From the NCBI GenBank assembly GCA_028720105.1, contig JAQYLI010000031.1:41691-105690 (forward strand): 64,000 nt of DNA. Direction: 5' to 3'. Below are positions 18,739 through 26,088 of this stretch, piece after piece (within the stretch, counting starts at the first letter, position 1; each line of letters opens with the position of its first letter). Both the position numbers and the translations under genes were made by a program. Source of the stretch: Oscillospiraceae bacterium. Lineage in GTDB: Bacteria; Bacillota; Clostridia; Oscillospirales; Ruminococcaceae. The notes beneath the pieces were generated by a model. The model did no database searches, was not told the origin of the DNA, and saw only the letters and a list, made by a program, of their open reading frames with translations.

Positions 18739-19479
18739 ATGCCCAATGTTTTTTTAAGCCCGTCCACACAGGAGTGGAATAAATATGCCACCAGCGGCAA
18801 CGAGGAGCAGTATATGAATATGCTTGCAGACCTTATGGAGCCGTATATGCTTTCTTCGGGAATTACATTCACCCGAAATGACCCTGCAAGAAACGTTAAC
18901 GGTGCTATCGAGGACTCCAACAGCGGCTGGTACGATGTTCATCTTGCACTGCACTCCAATGCAGGGGGAGGGCAGTATGCAGGAGTTTCACGTGGTATCG
19001 AGATATATTACTCGCCCTATTCCGATTACAGCCGCCGCCTTGCCACTATCATTGCAAACAATATGGAGGTCATTTACCCCATACCCTCAAAGGTGAGTAC
19101 CATTCCCACCACCTCTCTTGCGGAGGTCACAAGGACGAAAGCGGTGGCTGTGCTTGCGGAGCTTGGCTATCACGATAATTACGAGGACGAGGTTTGGCTT
19201 AAAGATAACCTTGAGCTTATTGCAAGGACTATGGTGCAGTCGCTCTGTGATTATTTCGGCATACCATTTATTGAGCCCTCCCCCATTCGTACAGGAACAG
19301 TTCGGACTGACGGCTCAAATCTTAACATAAGAAGCTATCCCTCAACGGATTCCTACATAGTGGGCAAGATACCCAACGGCGGTCAGGTGAATATCTACGG
19401 CGAAACGGATAACTGGTATGTGGTGAAATACAACGGTATCACAGGCTATGCGGCTATGGATTTTATTGAGGTGAACTGA
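18739..19479 (+). CDS. N-acetylmuramoyl-L-alanine amidase-like protein with SH3 domain
   Basis: 246 residues. The first 180 match the Amidase_3 fold (cleaves the MurNAc-L-Ala bond of peptidoglycan), with VHLALHSNAGGGQ holding a zinc-ligand His, the YYSPYSDYSRRLA segment, and AELGYHDNYEDEVWL with the catalytic Glu. The usual first motif GHGG is replaced by VFLSPSTQEWN, so one zinc ligand is missing or supplied differently. Residues about 185-245 form an SH3b wall-binding domain (NLNIRSYPSTDSYIVGKI). No signal peptide is seen, as in phage endolysins or proteins released by other means. AGAAAGG lies about 10 bases before the ATG. Confidence 0.85.
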   Translation: MPNVFLSPSTQEWNKYATSGNEEQYMNMLADLMEPYMLSSGITFTRNDPARNVNGAIEDSNSGWYDVHLALHSNAGGGQYAGVSRGIEIYYSPYSDYSRRLATIIANNMEVIYPIPSKVSTIPTTSLAEVTRTKAVAVLAELGYHDNYEDEVWLKDNLELIARTMVQSLCDYFGIPFIEPSPIRTGTVRTDGSNLNIRSYPSTDSYIVGKIPNGGQVNIYGETDNWYVVKYNGITGYAAMDFIEVN

Positions 19480-19486
19480 TTTTTTT

Positions 19487-19517
19487 AACAGCTCTCCCGG
19501 TTTTCGGGGGAGCTGTT
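19487..19517 (+). terminator. Terminator after the amidase gene
   Basis: AACAGCTCTCCCG pairs with CGGGGGAGCTGTT (one G-T pair) around a short T-loop, followed by TTTGTGTT. Positions start 7 bases after the stop. Confidence 0.75.
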
Positions 19518-19536
19518 TGTGTTAATAAAAATAATC

Positions 19537-19565
19537 TTGACTATACATCTTCAAAGCATTATAAT
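19537..19565 (+). promoter_or_regulatory. Promoter of queC
   Basis: TTGACT, 17 bases, TATAAT, 42 bases before the queC start. No preQ1 riboswitch can be recognised in the short leader. Confidence 0.85.
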
Positions 19566-19607
19566 ATACATAGAATGCAAACTCCCAAAAGAAAGGAACT
19601 GATAAAA

Positions 19608-20288
19608 ATGTCACAGGAAAAAGCACTTGTTTTGTCAAGCGGCGGAGTGGACAGCACCACCCTGCTTGCCCTTGCCTGCGAAAAATACGGACGTGAAAAC
19701 GTGGTCGCTTTGTCCATATATTACGGACAGAAGCATAAAAAAGAACTTGAGGCTGCGGATAAGACCGCAAAATATTATAATGTTGAACACATCGCCCTCG
19801 ACCTGTCAACTATCTTTAGATATTCCGACTGCTCTTTGCTTGCAGGCTCTTCGGCGGAAATTCCCCATGAAAGCTATGCAGAGCAGCTTGAAAAGACAGA
19901 CGGTGCGCCTGTTTCCACCTATGTGCCTTTCAGAAACGGACTGTTTCTCTCGGCGGCGGCAAGTGTTGCGCTTTCAAAGGGCTGCTCGGTGCTTATGTAC
20001 GGTGCCCACGCCGATGACGCTGCGGGAAATGCTTATCCCGACTGCTCCGAAGCCTTTGTGAACGCTATGAACAATGCGGTTTATGAGGGCAGCGGCGGAC
20101 AGCTAAAAATATCCGCTCCATTTGCAGGAATGAACAAGGCGGCTGTGGTTGCCGAGGGAAAACGTCTCGGTGTGCCTTATGAGCTTACCTGGAGCTGCTA
20201 CGAGGGCGGCGACGAGCCTTGCAGAGTATGCGGCACCTGCCGTGACAGACGTGCGGCTTTTCTGGCTAATGGAATTGATTTATACTAA
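19608..20288 (+). CDS. queC: 7-cyano-7-deazaguanine synthase
   Basis: Converts 7-carboxy-7-deazaguanine to preQ0 with ATP and ammonia, in queuosine precursor synthesis. The PP-loop motif SSGGVDSTTLL is near the N terminus, and the zinc site SCYEGGDEPCRVCGTCRDR is near the C terminus; YGAHADDAAGNAYPDC is the family's substrate loop. 226 residues is normal. The ATG follows AAAGGAA by about 9 bases; an upstream in-frame ATG would place that site inside the gene. No queD, queE or queF lie nearby, so the pathway genes are scattered. Confidence 0.95.
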   Translation: MSQEKALVLSSGGVDSTTLLALACEKYGRENVVALSIYYGQKHKKELEAADKTAKYYNVEHIALDLSTIFRYSDCSLLAGSSAEIPHESYAEQLEKTDGAPVSTYVPFRNGLFLSAAASVALSKGCSVLMYGAHADDAAGNAYPDCSEAFVNAMNNAVYEGSGGQLKISAPFAGMNKAAVVAEGKRLGVPYELTWSCYEGGDEPCRVCGTCRDRRAAFLANGIDLY

Positions 20289-20295
20289 AATAAAA

Positions 20296-20324
20296 AAAGC
20301 CTGCCGCAAACGTAAGGCAGGCTT
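20296..20324. terminator. Bidirectional terminator between queC and the monooxygenase-like gene
   Basis: AAAGCCTGCC / GGCAGGCTTT, a 10-bp stem with a 9-base loop between convergent genes. The minus strand has the better T tract (TTTTTTTATTTT). Confidence 0.85.
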
Positions 20325-20330
20325 TGCTTA

Positions 20331-20627
20331 TTATTTCGGCTCGTCTATATACCGTTCAACTCTGAGCCGAAGCTTGTATTTGTCTCTAAGCTCAGCTATC
20401 TTTTTCATCATCTCCGATTTATGATGAATGTCGATAGCAGACTGATTTTTCCAGCGGTCTATAAGAAGCACCGTTTCGGGGTCGCTCATAGGAAAAAAGT
20501 ATTCATATTTTTCATTGCCCTCTTGGGCTCTTACAGCGGCGGCAATACCGCTTGATTCCATTTCCTCCGCAAATTTGCGGGCGTTTGCGTTTTTGGCAGT
20601 GTAGTAAAGAATTAAGGTTTTTCTCAT
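20331..20627 (-). CDS. Antibiotic biosynthesis monooxygenase (ABM) domain protein
   Basis: 98 residues with a dimeric alpha-beta barrel pattern: an N-terminal strand RKTLILYYTAK, then a segment EKYEYFFPMSDPETVLLIDRW and the helix-loop NQSAIDIHHKSEMMKKIAEL. SDPETVLLIDRWKNQSA followed by HHKS is typical of putative quinol monooxygenases of the ABM family, small oxygenases or heme/quinone-related enzymes that often have no cofactor. Substrate unknown. AAAGGAG lies 9 bases before the ATG. It is the last gene of a three-gene minus operon. Confidence 0.8.
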   Translation of the reverse strand: MRKTLILYYTAKNANARKFAEEMESSGIAAAVRAQEGNEKYEYFFPMSDPETVLLIDRWKNQSAIDIHHKSEMMKKIAELRDKYKLRLRVERYIDEPK

Positions 20628-20641
20628 TTGAAAAAACTCCT

Positions 20642-20731
20642 TTAGATATTTGTCTTTCTTTTTCCGATATATCTTCCTGCAAATCCGAACGGTTCAAGAA
20701 GGGCAAAAGATTTTATGACGGCTTTATTCAT
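20642..20731 (-). CDS. Small protein of 29 residues
   Basis: A short frame MNKAVIKSFALLEPFGFAG... ending KRKTNI, with a strong AAAGGAGAC ribosome site 8 bases before the ATG. It fits exactly between the 121-residue unknown gene (10-base gap) and the ABM gene (14-base gap). The basic, partly hydrophobic sequence has no recognised relative. The ribosome site and the tight placement are the evidence for expression. Confidence 0.45.
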   Translation of the reverse strand: MNKAVIKSFALLEPFGFAGRYIGKRKTNI

Positions 20732-20741
20732 AATGTCTCCT

Positions 20742-21104
20742 TTACGTGTCGGGGTGGAGAACGTACATTGCGTACTCTTTTTCGACCCCTATGATATTCT
20801 CAAAATTCCTTTCGAGGACAGGCAGAGGACGGGTACAGTAATTCAGAAGCTGTAATGCATCGTTGACCTGTTCTGCATTTTTTGACATTACCGCAAATTC
20901 TTCAAGGAGAGTAAAGATATCGTCTTTATAGGAAATGTCCTGCTTGTAGTAGGGGTCAAGAAAATAATCAAGGCAGAACAAAAGACTGTCGGTCTCCGCA
21001 GAGTCCGAGCCGAAAAGCACCCTGCGAATTTCATTGATACCGTTTCTTACAATGTCCTTATGCTCTTTTGAATATGTGACTGTCTTAATATTCTGTGATG
21101 TCAT
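20742..21104 (-). CDS. Hypothetical protein of 120 residues
   Basis: A mostly helical soluble protein (MTSQNIKTVTYSKEHKD at the N terminus, DSLLFCLDYFLDPYYK in the middle). I do not recognise it. The ATG was chosen because GGAAGGTGAG stands 4-9 bases upstream; a GTG three codons earlier overlaps that site. It is first in a unit with the 29-residue protein and the ABM protein. Immunity-type or regulatory roles are possible but nothing visible supports one. Confidence 0.65.
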   Translation of the reverse strand: MTSQNIKTVTYSKEHKDIVRNGINEIRRVLFGSDSAETDSLLFCLDYFLDPYYKQDISYKDDIFTLLEEFAVMSKNAEQVNDALQLLNYCTRPLPVLERNFENIIGVEKEYAMYVLHPDT

Positions 21105-21165
21105 ACCTCTCACCTTCCTTTTTTATCATCATAACATAATCCGAGGGGTAAGTCAACAGATAGCG

Positions 21166-21200
21166 AAAAAGTCCCTCCCCGAAAAAAGGAAAGAGACTTT
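21166..21200 (-). terminator. Candidate terminator of the Q/P-rich protein operon
   Basis: On the minus strand AAAGTC...GACTTT with an inner TCC/GGA pairing is followed by TTCGC. Imperfect stem and short T tract, hence moderate confidence. It lies just past the last stop of the operon. Confidence 0.45.
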
Positions 21201-21212
21201 CATCTGTAAGTA

Positions 21213-21611
21213 TCACATCATAATGTAAATAAGCGCCGCAAGTATCACCCAGTCTGCGCCGCTTCTTGCGAGTATCACGATAAGTGCGATAAGAATGAGT
21301 TTTTCGTTATCAAGACCGTTTATCCCAAGAAGAGCAAGAGGATCTTTTCTTGACTGCTTGCTTTCATCGGGCAGAGTATTCGCGGCTCTCTGAGCGGTAT
21401 TTGTATTCTGAGATGTGTTCTGCACCGGAGCATTCGTGGGATATGCTCTGCTGTCGGGTGCAGGCTGAGTACGGGACGGCGCCATTCCCATTGCGCTGTA
21501 CCGCATATTTCCCGAGGGCGGACGCTGCTGCGATTGCTGTCCCGGGCGCTGAAGCAGTCCGCTGTTTCGGGGAGCATACCCGTATGGTATATTTTCAGCC
21601 AATTTGTCCAC
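21213..21611 (-). CDS. Gln/Pro/Ser-rich protein with C-terminal membrane anchor
   Basis: 132 residues. The first 85 are rich in Gln, Pro, Ser and Asn (for example LLQRPGQQSQQRPPSGN) and look disordered. A KDPLALLGINGLDNEKL segment precedes a hydrophobic end (LILIALIVILARSGADWVILAALIYIMM, in two short helices). The start is uncertain: the GTG used lies right after AAAGGGT, and a TTG three codons in has better spacing. Last of three small genes. Short C-terminal 'hydrophobic plus D/N' tails of this type occur in Clostridial proteins of unknown role. Function unknown. Confidence 0.6.
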   Translation of the reverse strand: MDKLAENIPYGYAPRNSGLLQRPGQQSQQRPPSGNMRYSAMGMAPSRTQPAPDSRAYPTNAPVQNTSQNTNTAQRAANTLPDESKQSRKDPLALLGINGLDNEKLILIALIVILARSGADWVILAALIYIMM

Positions 21612-21628
21612 ACCCTTTCCGATAAAAG

Positions 21629-22000
21629 TTACAGAAGCTTATCCAGATTTCCCAGCATACCGCTTTTTTTCAGCTCGGAAAAAACGGCATACATTTTCAG
21701 AAGTTTGACCGCCTTGTCTGCCTTTGCCTGCCGCTCCGAGCTGAGATATGGCTTTAGGGCAAGTATAAGTGCACGGTTTTTGTCGTCACTCCCTGCCGCC
21801 GAAACTGCGCCCATCAGACCCATAAGCATTGCGGGGTCAAATCCTCCCGAGCTTTCCTCGGAGGAGGAGTTCTGCGGAGACTGCCCCGTGTCCGAACCGT
21901 CCTCGGTCTCGCTTTTTAGCAGATCGGCAAGCTCCTTTATCTGCTGCAGGCTTTCGGGATCGCCGAGAACGGAGCCTAACATATCGTTCATATTGTCCAT
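21629..22000 (-). CDS. Hypothetical helical protein, middle gene of a three-gene unit
   Basis: 123 residues: MDNMNDMLGSVLGDPESLQQ, an acidic Ser-rich spacer (SEDGSDTGQSPQNSSSEESS-like), a Gly/Met-rich stretch (MLMGLMGAVSAAG) and a charged helical end (ALKPYLSSERQAKADKAVKL). The last part resembles short sequences repeated in Clostridial proteins of unknown function. GGGGAGGTG 6 bases before the ATG fixes the start; a GTG three codons earlier overlaps it. Co-directional with its neighbours at gaps of 17 and 25 bases. Confidence 0.65.
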   Translation of the reverse strand: MDNMNDMLGSVLGDPESLQQIKELADLLKSETEDGSDTGQSPQNSSSEESSGGFDPAMLMGLMGAVSAAGSDDKNRALILALKPYLSSERQAKADKAVKLLKMYAVFSELKKSGMLGNLDKLL

Positions 22001-22025
22001 AATCGGCACCTCCCCGAAAAGCGTA

Positions 22026-22277
22026 TTACTTGCCGCCTGTCAGTTTTTTGTAAAGAGCCTGTGCCTGAGGCGCGCTCATCATCTTTTCAAGCAGCTGGGG
22101 ATTAGACAGCACCTGATTGAATTTTCGCGCTTCCTCGGGCTTCATATTCTTCAGTGCATTGTCGAATTTGCCCTGCATAAGCTCCTGTCTCAGCTTTTCG
22201 GGGGGAATACCCAGCTTTCCGCTTACGGTTTTAAGCAGAGCGTCCACGTTCTGAGGGTTGGTTCCTTTGATATCCAT
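22026..22277 (-). CDS. Hypothetical 83-residue helical protein
   Basis: A small protein (MDIKGTNPQNVDALLKTV...) with recurring helical segments: KLGIPPEKLRQELMQGK, MKPEEARKFNQVLSNPQ, LLEKMMSAPQAQALYKKL. The PPEKLRQEL and NPQLLEKMMSAPQ patterns suggest small helix-hairpin repeats but I cannot name a family. First gene of the three-gene unit; GAAAGGCAGG precedes the ATG. Divergent from the yfcE-like gene, with 124 AT-rich bases between in which I see no clear promoter. Confidence 0.65.
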   Translation of the reverse strand: MDIKGTNPQNVDALLKTVSGKLGIPPEKLRQELMQGKFDNALKNMKPEEARKFNQVLSNPQLLEKMMSAPQAQALYKKLTGGK

Positions 22278-22401
22278 AAGTTATCCTGCCTTTCAAAAAT
22301 TGTTGTTCAGAATGTTTCTGAAATTTCTTTATATATTTATGATAAAATAAAGAAAAACAGAACGACCGCCTGATATCATAATATGCGTAAGGAGAATAAA
22401 T

Positions 22402-22881
22402 GTGAGAATTGTTGCAATGTCCGACTCCCACGGAGACAGCTATGCTCTGGAGAGAATTTTTGAAAAAACGGCAGAAACGGGAAATATCTTCGTTCATCTC
22501 GGAGACGGTGAACGGGAGCTTGATATGATGAGAATGAAATATCCTAACCTTGACATAAGGCACGTTGCAGGCAACTGCGACTACAGGTCGATGTCCCCCA
22601 ATATGGAGATAATTTTTGCGGGAGATGTGAAGATACTCTGCACTCACGGACATCTCCACGGGGTTAAATACGGGACCGAAACGCTTCGCTCCCTGGCAAG
22701 GGACAACGGCTGCAGGGCGGTGCTTTTCGGGCATACCCATTGCCGTTATGAGAGCCTTGAGGACGGAATATATATGCTAAATCCCGGAAGCTGCTCCTGT
22801 CCGAGAGATTATGAGGATCCCTCCTTCGGCTGGATAGATATTACCCCTGCGGGGATTATTACTAATATTGCTAATGTTTGA
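22402..22881 (+). CDS. YfcE/MJ0936-type metallophosphodiesterase
   Basis: 159 residues of the small calcineurin-like phosphodiesterases. Motifs in order: SDSHGD (7-12), HLGDGE (about 32-37), VAGNCD (about 54-59), THGH (about 80-83) and the final FGHTHCR (about 113-119), which supply the two-metal site. Family members hydrolyse phosphodiesters in vitro; the physiological substrate is unknown. The GTG start follows AAGGAG by 9 bases; an overlapping ATG is out of frame. Confidence 0.88.
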   Translation: MRIVAMSDSHGDSYALERIFEKTAETGNIFVHLGDGERELDMMRMKYPNLDIRHVAGNCDYRSMSPNMEIIFAGDVKILCTHGHLHGVKYGTETLRSLARDNGCRAVLFGHTHCRYESLEDGIYMLNPGSCSCPRDYEDPSFGWIDITPAGIITNIANV

Positions 22882-22920
22882 AACTGTTTTGCCGCAAAAT
22901 CCAAAATATGTAAATAATAT

Positions 22921-22957
22921 GCGGTCTGCTTGCGCTACGAAGCAGACCGCTTTTATT
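22921..22957. terminator. Bidirectional terminator
   Basis: GCGGTCTGCTT / AAGCAGACCGC, 11-bp perfect stem, 8-base loop, then TTTTATTAT on the plus strand. Shared by the yfcE-like and XRE genes, whose 3' ends face each other. Confidence 0.88.
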
Positions 22958-23408
22958 ATAATTCAAAAATAAGTCCTATTGCCATTACAGCTGTCAGAAT
23001 AAACGAAACCGCCATTCCCACAAACGAAAGTATCTTCATTTTCTTTGAGCCTATTCTCTCGGCATTTTTTACAGAGAAAAATGCCACGATAAATCCGAAC
23101 AACGGCGGAAAAGACAAATATGTGAGCAAAACCGAATTCATATATTCACGATTTTTTTCACTCGAGTCCACCTCGATTATTTTGACCTTGACCTCCCGTC
23201 CGCTTTCGTCTGCATCATCTTTCAGAAGATAATCGGCAGAACAGCTGAAAAGCTTGCTGAGTGCAATTATTTTTTCTGTCTCGGGATATGTGAGATCTGT
23301 CTCCCACTTTGACACAGACTGCCTTGATACGCTCAGTATCTCTGCAAGCTGCTCCTGGGTATAATTGTTCTCTTTTCTGAGTTTGGATATTTTTTCACCT
23401 ATGGTCAT
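22956..23408 (-). CDS. XRE family regulator with C-terminal membrane domain
   Basis: 150 residues. The N-terminal helix-turn-helix is unmistakable (MTIGEKISKLRKENN, YTQEQLAEILSVSRQSVSKW). A linker leads to two hydrophobic segments (about 94-114 and 123-148) separated by the basic KNAERIGSKKMK, so the DNA-binding domain is tethered to the membrane. Such regulators often sense envelope state or control a linked transporter; none is adjacent. GGAGGCG lies 7 bases before the ATG. Confidence 0.88.
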   Translation of the reverse strand: MTIGEKISKLRKENNYTQEQLAEILSVSRQSVSKWETDLTYPETEKIIALSKLFSCSADYLLKDDADESGREVKVKIIEVDSSEKNREYMNSVLLTYLSFPPLFGFIVAFFSVKNAERIGSKKMKILSFVGMAVSFILTAVMAIGLIFEL

Positions 23409-23534
23409 ATAAAACGCCTCCTGAATTTTTATTGTGTTTTCATTATAACATTTTCTCGGGAAATGGCTATAAATCGGGGCGTTCTTTTTGCAAACCACAG
23501 GTTGCACAGGGCTTTTGCAATGAAATTCAGCCTT

Positions 23535-23712
23535 ATACTAATTCTTAATCAACCCATAGACAAATCCTCGGCTAGAATAAGCCCATTCGTCATCCGGTTG
23601 CCTTATAAGGCAACGCTCCCTTGCCAGGCGGCAAGCCTGCCTGCGGTCGCTTTCCTAGACTGGACTTATTCTATCTGTCGGCTTTGTCTACAGAACGATT
23701 AAGAATTAGTAT
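23535..23712. repeat. MITE-like element with 16-bp perfect terminal inverted repeats
   Basis: The ends are ATACTAATTCTTAATC and its exact complement. Beyond the ends the two halves stay related (for example ATAGACAAATCC / GTAGACAAAGCC and TAGAATAAG in both), so the 178-bp unit can fold on itself almost entirely. The centre holds the 18-base palindrome GTTGCCTTATAAGGCAAC and a GGCAAGCCTGCC segment. It carries no credible gene. I find no clear target-site duplication. The flanking 23409-23534 and the few bases before pilO hold nothing else that I can recognise. Confidence 0.75.
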
Positions 23713-23720
23713 TATTTTAC

Positions 23721-24386
23721 TTATCTTTCCATTTTATCGGAAGGATTTGTGCTTTTTAAAAAGCAGTCGCTGTCATATGTATAAACAGTGAGAGAGATAT
23801 CCGTTCGTACCATTGAGCCGATAAGCCCCGAAGAATACGCGCCGTTCGGAGATATCTCCTTAAAGCTTACCGAGCGGACGGAAATGCCCTCAGTTTCGTT
23901 TAAGAAATCCACATATCTGAGAGAGCCGTTGAATGAACCCTCAAAGGAAAGCTCCACGTCAATGGGAACGATATAGCTTGAATAGTTAAAGGCATAGTCC
24001 TCCGCCTGCTTTTTGTCTGTGAAATTGTACGGGATAAGCGCTCCGCTTTCGCTGTCGCTCATATTAAGAGAAACGGGCGACAAGTTCATATTTAAAAGCC
24101 TGTCTGTAAGCATCTCGTCAATGGACTCATAGTCCCCTGCCCTGCAAAAGCCCGAGAAGGAAACGTTATACTCATTTTCCGCTCTTTCAAAGCTTTTCTT
24201 GGATTTATCATATTCCTCGCTGCGCGAGATGACCACGCTTGCTTCATCGGAGCATTTGTTAAGCTCGTGACGAAGCTCGGAAACCCTGTCCGCCAATGGG
24301 GAGATCAGCAGCAGATAGGACGCCGAGGCAGCCGCCAGCAGCGCTCCGAAATATATCAGCTTTTTGTCGCTCCCCGTTAATGCCAT
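23721..24386 (-). CDS. pilO: PilO-like type IV pilus assembly protein
   Basis: 221 residues: a short cytoplasmic start, one membrane helix (about 11-30, LIYFGALLAAASASYLLLIS), a coiled-coil-like stretch (RVSELRHELNKCSDEASVV) and a C-terminal beta-alpha domain containing SFNGSLRYVDFLN, which resembles the PilO ferredoxin-like fold. In type IV pili PilO pairs with PilN in the membrane alignment complex. Assignment rests on topology and on its position after pilM and pilN. GGAAAGGAATGG precedes the chosen ATG. Last gene of the operon. Confidence 0.75.
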   Translation of the reverse strand: MALTGSDKKLIYFGALLAAASASYLLLISPLADRVSELRHELNKCSDEASVVISRSEEYDKSKKSFERAENEYNVSFSGFCRAGDYESIDEMLTDRLLNMNLSPVSLNMSDSESGALIPYNFTDKKQAEDYAFNYSSYIVPIDVELSFEGSFNGSLRYVDFLNETEGISVRSVSFKEISPNGAYSSGLIGSMVRTDISLTVYTYDSDCFLKSTNPSDKMER

Positions 24387-24480
24387 ATTATGACCATTCC
24401 TTTCCTGAGAGTTTTGTTTTCCGGTCAGCATACCGAATGACAAAACTCAGCCCCCAAATCTTTTTTTCACACATTCCTCA

Positions 24481-25101
24481 TCAGCGGTTTTTGACCGACT
24501 CGTTTATATATCCGTAAAAGCTTGAATCATCGTAAACAGGCTGCCGCTTCATCACCGCTTCAACGGTATATGAGCCGTCTGTACTTTCGGAATATCCGCT
24601 GTATGTGACCTGGCTGAAAAGCTCCGTCGCTTTGAGCTTTCTCACATAATCGGGAATATTTCCCACATTACGGACTTTCAGAGTGAAAATTATCTCACCG
24701 CTGCTCTGGGTGCAGGAAATATCCGTAACGCTCATATCGGGTGACGAGCAGGATATCACCGTTTCTATCTCGTTTGTGCCGATAACGGGATATGACTCTC
24801 TTATAAGCTTAAAAAGAGACACCCTGTCGGTCTCGGTACGGAAGATATTTGCTCCCAGGGCATACTCTGCCGCTTCATTTGCCTCGTCCCGTCTCTCCTC
24901 GACGGCTGCACGCTGCAGCGCTATCTGTCGGGTCAGCGACATCTCCTGTATCTTCAGGGAAAGGGCAGAACCGATTATCAGCAGAGCAATTCCCAGAGCC
25001 GGGAAAAATGCGGCGGAAAATTCTCTCCTGCGCCGTTTCTTTTTCGGGTCCTCAAGATATTGTTTATATAAATTCAGTTCGTGACGTTTAAGCGATCTCA
25101 T
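24481..25101 (-). CDS. pilN: PilN-like type IV pilus assembly protein
   Basis: 206 residues. A basic cytoplasmic N terminus (KKKRRRREF, about 20-28) leads into one membrane helix (AAFFPALGIALLIIGSAL), a coiled coil of about 40 residues (QIALQRAAVEERRDEANEAA) and a C-terminal domain with DYVRKLKATELFSQVTYSGY, which matches the end of the PilN family (LxxxxxF..V). PilN and PilO form the inner-membrane alignment subcomplex that binds PilM. The gap of 94 bases to pilO is the largest within the operon. Confidence 0.78.
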   Translation of the reverse strand: MRSLKRHELNLYKQYLEDPKKKRRRREFSAAFFPALGIALLIIGSALSLKIQEMSLTRQIALQRAAVEERRDEANEAAEYALGANIFRTETDRVSLFKLIRESYPVIGTNEIETVISCSSPDMSVTDISCTQSSGEIIFTLKVRNVGNIPDYVRKLKATELFSQVTYSGYSESTDGSYTVEAVMKRQPVYDDSSFYGYINESVKNR

Positions 25102-25152
25102 AGTTTTGCTACCATCTTTCCTGCGACCTGTTCCTTTGGAAAAAGCCGCCTG

Positions 25153-26076
25153 TCATAATGAAATGAGATTTCCAAGACAGTAAATATAATCCGACATTGA
25201 CTCTGCGTCCTCGGCGGATATTCCGTTTCCTCTTCGGGTGATGCAGCCTACGGGTATGGACAGATCGGATATTTTCTGATTTGCAAAGGACGACTCTGCG
25301 GCGTGAAATACCTCGGCGTGGTCCTCTCCCAGACCGCAGAAGAAAATATCCCGAAGCTCCGTGCCGTATCTCTGCGCCTTATGAAACTGTATCATAGAGG
25401 AAACTGCACCGCATATTTCCTCGGCGTATTCCCGTGTGCCGCCTTCCGAAAAAAGGCGCACCCTGCTTGAAAAGCTGTATTTACCGTTTACAAAAAGAAG
25501 AAGCAGGAGAATATTGCCGTCGGCACAGGCGAGGATACAGGTCTTTCCCTCTGCCGCTCCTGTGAGCTTCATATAGCTGATACAGCAGTTCTGAGCGGTG
25601 TTTATGGACTTTATCCTGCATTTTATATCGGAGAAAAGCTCCACATAGCTTCCGATAAACTTCCGTCCTGCGGCATAGGCGATAACCGAGGCTCCCCCGT
25701 CCGCAAGTGCAGGCTCGTCCACAGCATAGTCGATAAGCAGTTCATCGGCATTTTCAACATCGGAAAACTCCCCGCTGATAATGCTCCGAAGATTTTTTCT
25801 GCTTGTGAGGGGTACGGTCAAAGGCTTCAGCAGAACGGCTCCCCCGTCTACTGTGAGCCGTATATTCTTTTTCGGGAGCATATTATGCTTCCAGGCGTCG
25901 GCAAGGGCTTTTTTCAAGGCTCTGTCATTGGTTATAACGCCGCCTATGATGGCATCACGCTCAATGGGAACGGTAATAAGCCGTCTTAAAATTATTGTGC
26001 CCTTTGAAAAGCTGCCCGTTGCGATACGTATTCCCACGGGAGAAAAATAAACCGATATATCCATTTTAACGCTCAT
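25153..26076 (-). CDS. pilM: PilM-like actin-fold type IV pilus protein
   Basis: 307 residues of an FtsA/actin-fold protein: an N-terminal strand pair (ISVYFSPVGIRIATGSF), LPKKNIRLTVDGGAVLLKPL and NLRSIISGEFSDVENADELL, as in PilM, then IKSINTAQNCCISYMKL and a second subdomain with IFFCGLGED. The first phosphate-binding loop is degenerate (YFSPVGIR in place of DIGSSSIK), so ATP binding may be weak. PilM is the cytoplasmic partner of PilN. The order pilM-pilN-pilO is conserved. Confidence 0.78.
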   Translation of the reverse strand: MSVKMDISVYFSPVGIRIATGSFSKGTIILRRLITVPIERDAIIGGVITNDRALKKALADAWKHNMLPKKNIRLTVDGGAVLLKPLTVPLTSRKNLRSIISGEFSDVENADELLIDYAVDEPALADGGASVIAYAAGRKFIGSYVELFSDIKCRIKSINTAQNCCISYMKLTGAAEGKTCILACADGNILLLLLFVNGKYSFSSRVRLFSEGGTREYAEEICGAVSSMIQFHKAQRYGTELRDIFFCGLGEDHAEVFHAAESSFANQKISDLSIPVGCITRRGNGISAEDAESMSDYIYCLGNLISL

Positions 26077-26088
26077 TCCTTTTTTAGG

